Source: JBNAVY01 sp049700195
GTDB lineage: Bacteria > Bacillota > Thermoanaerobacteria > Thermoanaerobacterales > Thermoanaerobacteraceae
Length of the DNA: 64,000 bases
Assembly: GCA_049700195.1 (NCBI GenBank)
Contig: JBNAVY010000001.1
Span: 48,414 to 112,413, forward strand
Reading direction: 5' to 3'
This document shows positions 63,797 to 64,000 of the stretch, one piece after another (within the stretch, counting starts at the first letter, position 1; each line of letters starts with the position of its first letter). A program made the position numbers and the translations under genes. The notes beneath the pieces were generated by a model, which was given only the letters and a program-made list of their open reading frames with translations, was not told the DNA's origin and did not search any database.

Positions 63797-63825
63797 GTTA
63801 TACAATCTGCGAAAACTCTTGTCAA
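63797..63825 (-). promoter_or_regulatory. Sigma-A promoter of the acetamidase operon
   Basis: On the minus strand TTGACA (63,825-63,820) and TATAAC (63,802-63,797) are separated by 17 bases, an almost ideal housekeeping promoter. Transcription should begin near 63,790, giving a short leader of about 30 bases. Confidence 0.75.
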
Positions 63826-64000
63826 GTTATAACTTTTTATTTATTAAAAGCTTTTAGTTTAATTATAAAAATATATTTAAATACTAAGATAGATTTATTT
63901 TTTCTGTTATAAAATTTGCTTACTTTTTTATCTTTTCGTCTCTTTAAAATTTTTTTCATCATTTTTGTTGAAACAATCTGATAATCTGTGCGAAAGCCAA
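63826..64000. other. Right-hand edge, no gene seen
   Basis: AT-rich sequence beyond the acetamidase promoter. No reading frame with a ribosome site, terminator or clear repeat is seen before the window ends. Confidence 0.5.

Noticed and set aside
1..64000. CRISPR arrays, tRNA or rRNA genes, insertion sequences, prophage genes
   Set aside because: No regularly spaced repeats, cloverleaf-like segments, transposase motifs or phage structural genes were noticed on either strand.

Overview
The window reads as a chromosome segment of an AT-rich, low-GC, Gram-positive anaerobe, most likely a thermophilic clostridium of the Thermoanaerobacter type. The reasons are strong AGGAGG-type ribosome binding sites, frequent TTG/GTG starts, lipoproteins with Ser/Asn-rich linkers, a Firmicutes-type class II galT, a tagaturonate epimerase (UxaE), and a galTKE region next to GH36 and GH2 galactosidases. 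No database was searched, so the genus is an inference. Almost every gene is on the + strand and nearly all concern carbohydrate uptake and breakdown.

Region 1 (1-25.4 kb) is a large glycan-utilisation cluster. The tail of a LacI-type regulator is followed by five overlapping or closely spaced enzyme genes: GH35, GH2 (mannosidase-like), GH94 phosphorylase, GH144-like and a second GH35. After a 380-bp gap with a strong promoter and LacI-type operators comes a nine-gene transport operon: a lipoprotein binding protein, a 989-aa modular binding protein, two permeases, an NHL/Yip1 membrane protein, a DUF5696 protein, two more permeases, and an exported GH144-like enzyme. Two GH144-like proteins, a GH94 and two GH35 together suggest beta-1,2-glucan or a related beta-glucan as substrate. 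Nothing in the sequence proves the linkage.

Region 2 (25.5-34.4 kb) holds an AmmeMemoRadiSam pair (fused Memo/AMMECR1 protein plus radical SAM enzyme) and a small conserved protein. It continues with a LacI regulator, two Gfo/Idh/MocA dehydrogenases and two TIM-barrel isomerase/epimerases that look like an oxidative sugar or glycoside pathway, then an AEC transporter and a D-2-hydroxyacid dehydrogenase. Region 3 (34.4-47 kb) is acid-sugar metabolism: a DeoR regulator, uxaE, a hydroxyacid dehydrogenase, an FGGY kinase and gnd, then uxuB and a broken uxaC. uxaC is fused at about 44,145 to the remains of a nagB-like gene, followed by an intact nagA and about 1.1 kb of decayed or orphan sequence.

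Region 4 (47-61.4 kb) is the galactose/galactoside regulon: galT-galK-galE-ROK regulator-DUF4380, then an ABC transporter (binding protein and two permeases) with alpha-galactosidase and beta-galactosidase. None of the three ABC systems in the window carries its own ATPase, so they presumably share an MsmX/UgpC-type ATPase encoded elsewhere. Region 5 (61.4-64 kb, - strand) is an acetamidase/formamidase with an APC-family permease.

A fixed-spacing element (AAGGAWTTTT, then TGTMGAAT starting 18 bases after the first base of AAGGA) sits in the leader of four sugar operons (35.46, 41.86, 47.05 and 53.23 kb). It is the most intriguing non-coding signal in the window.
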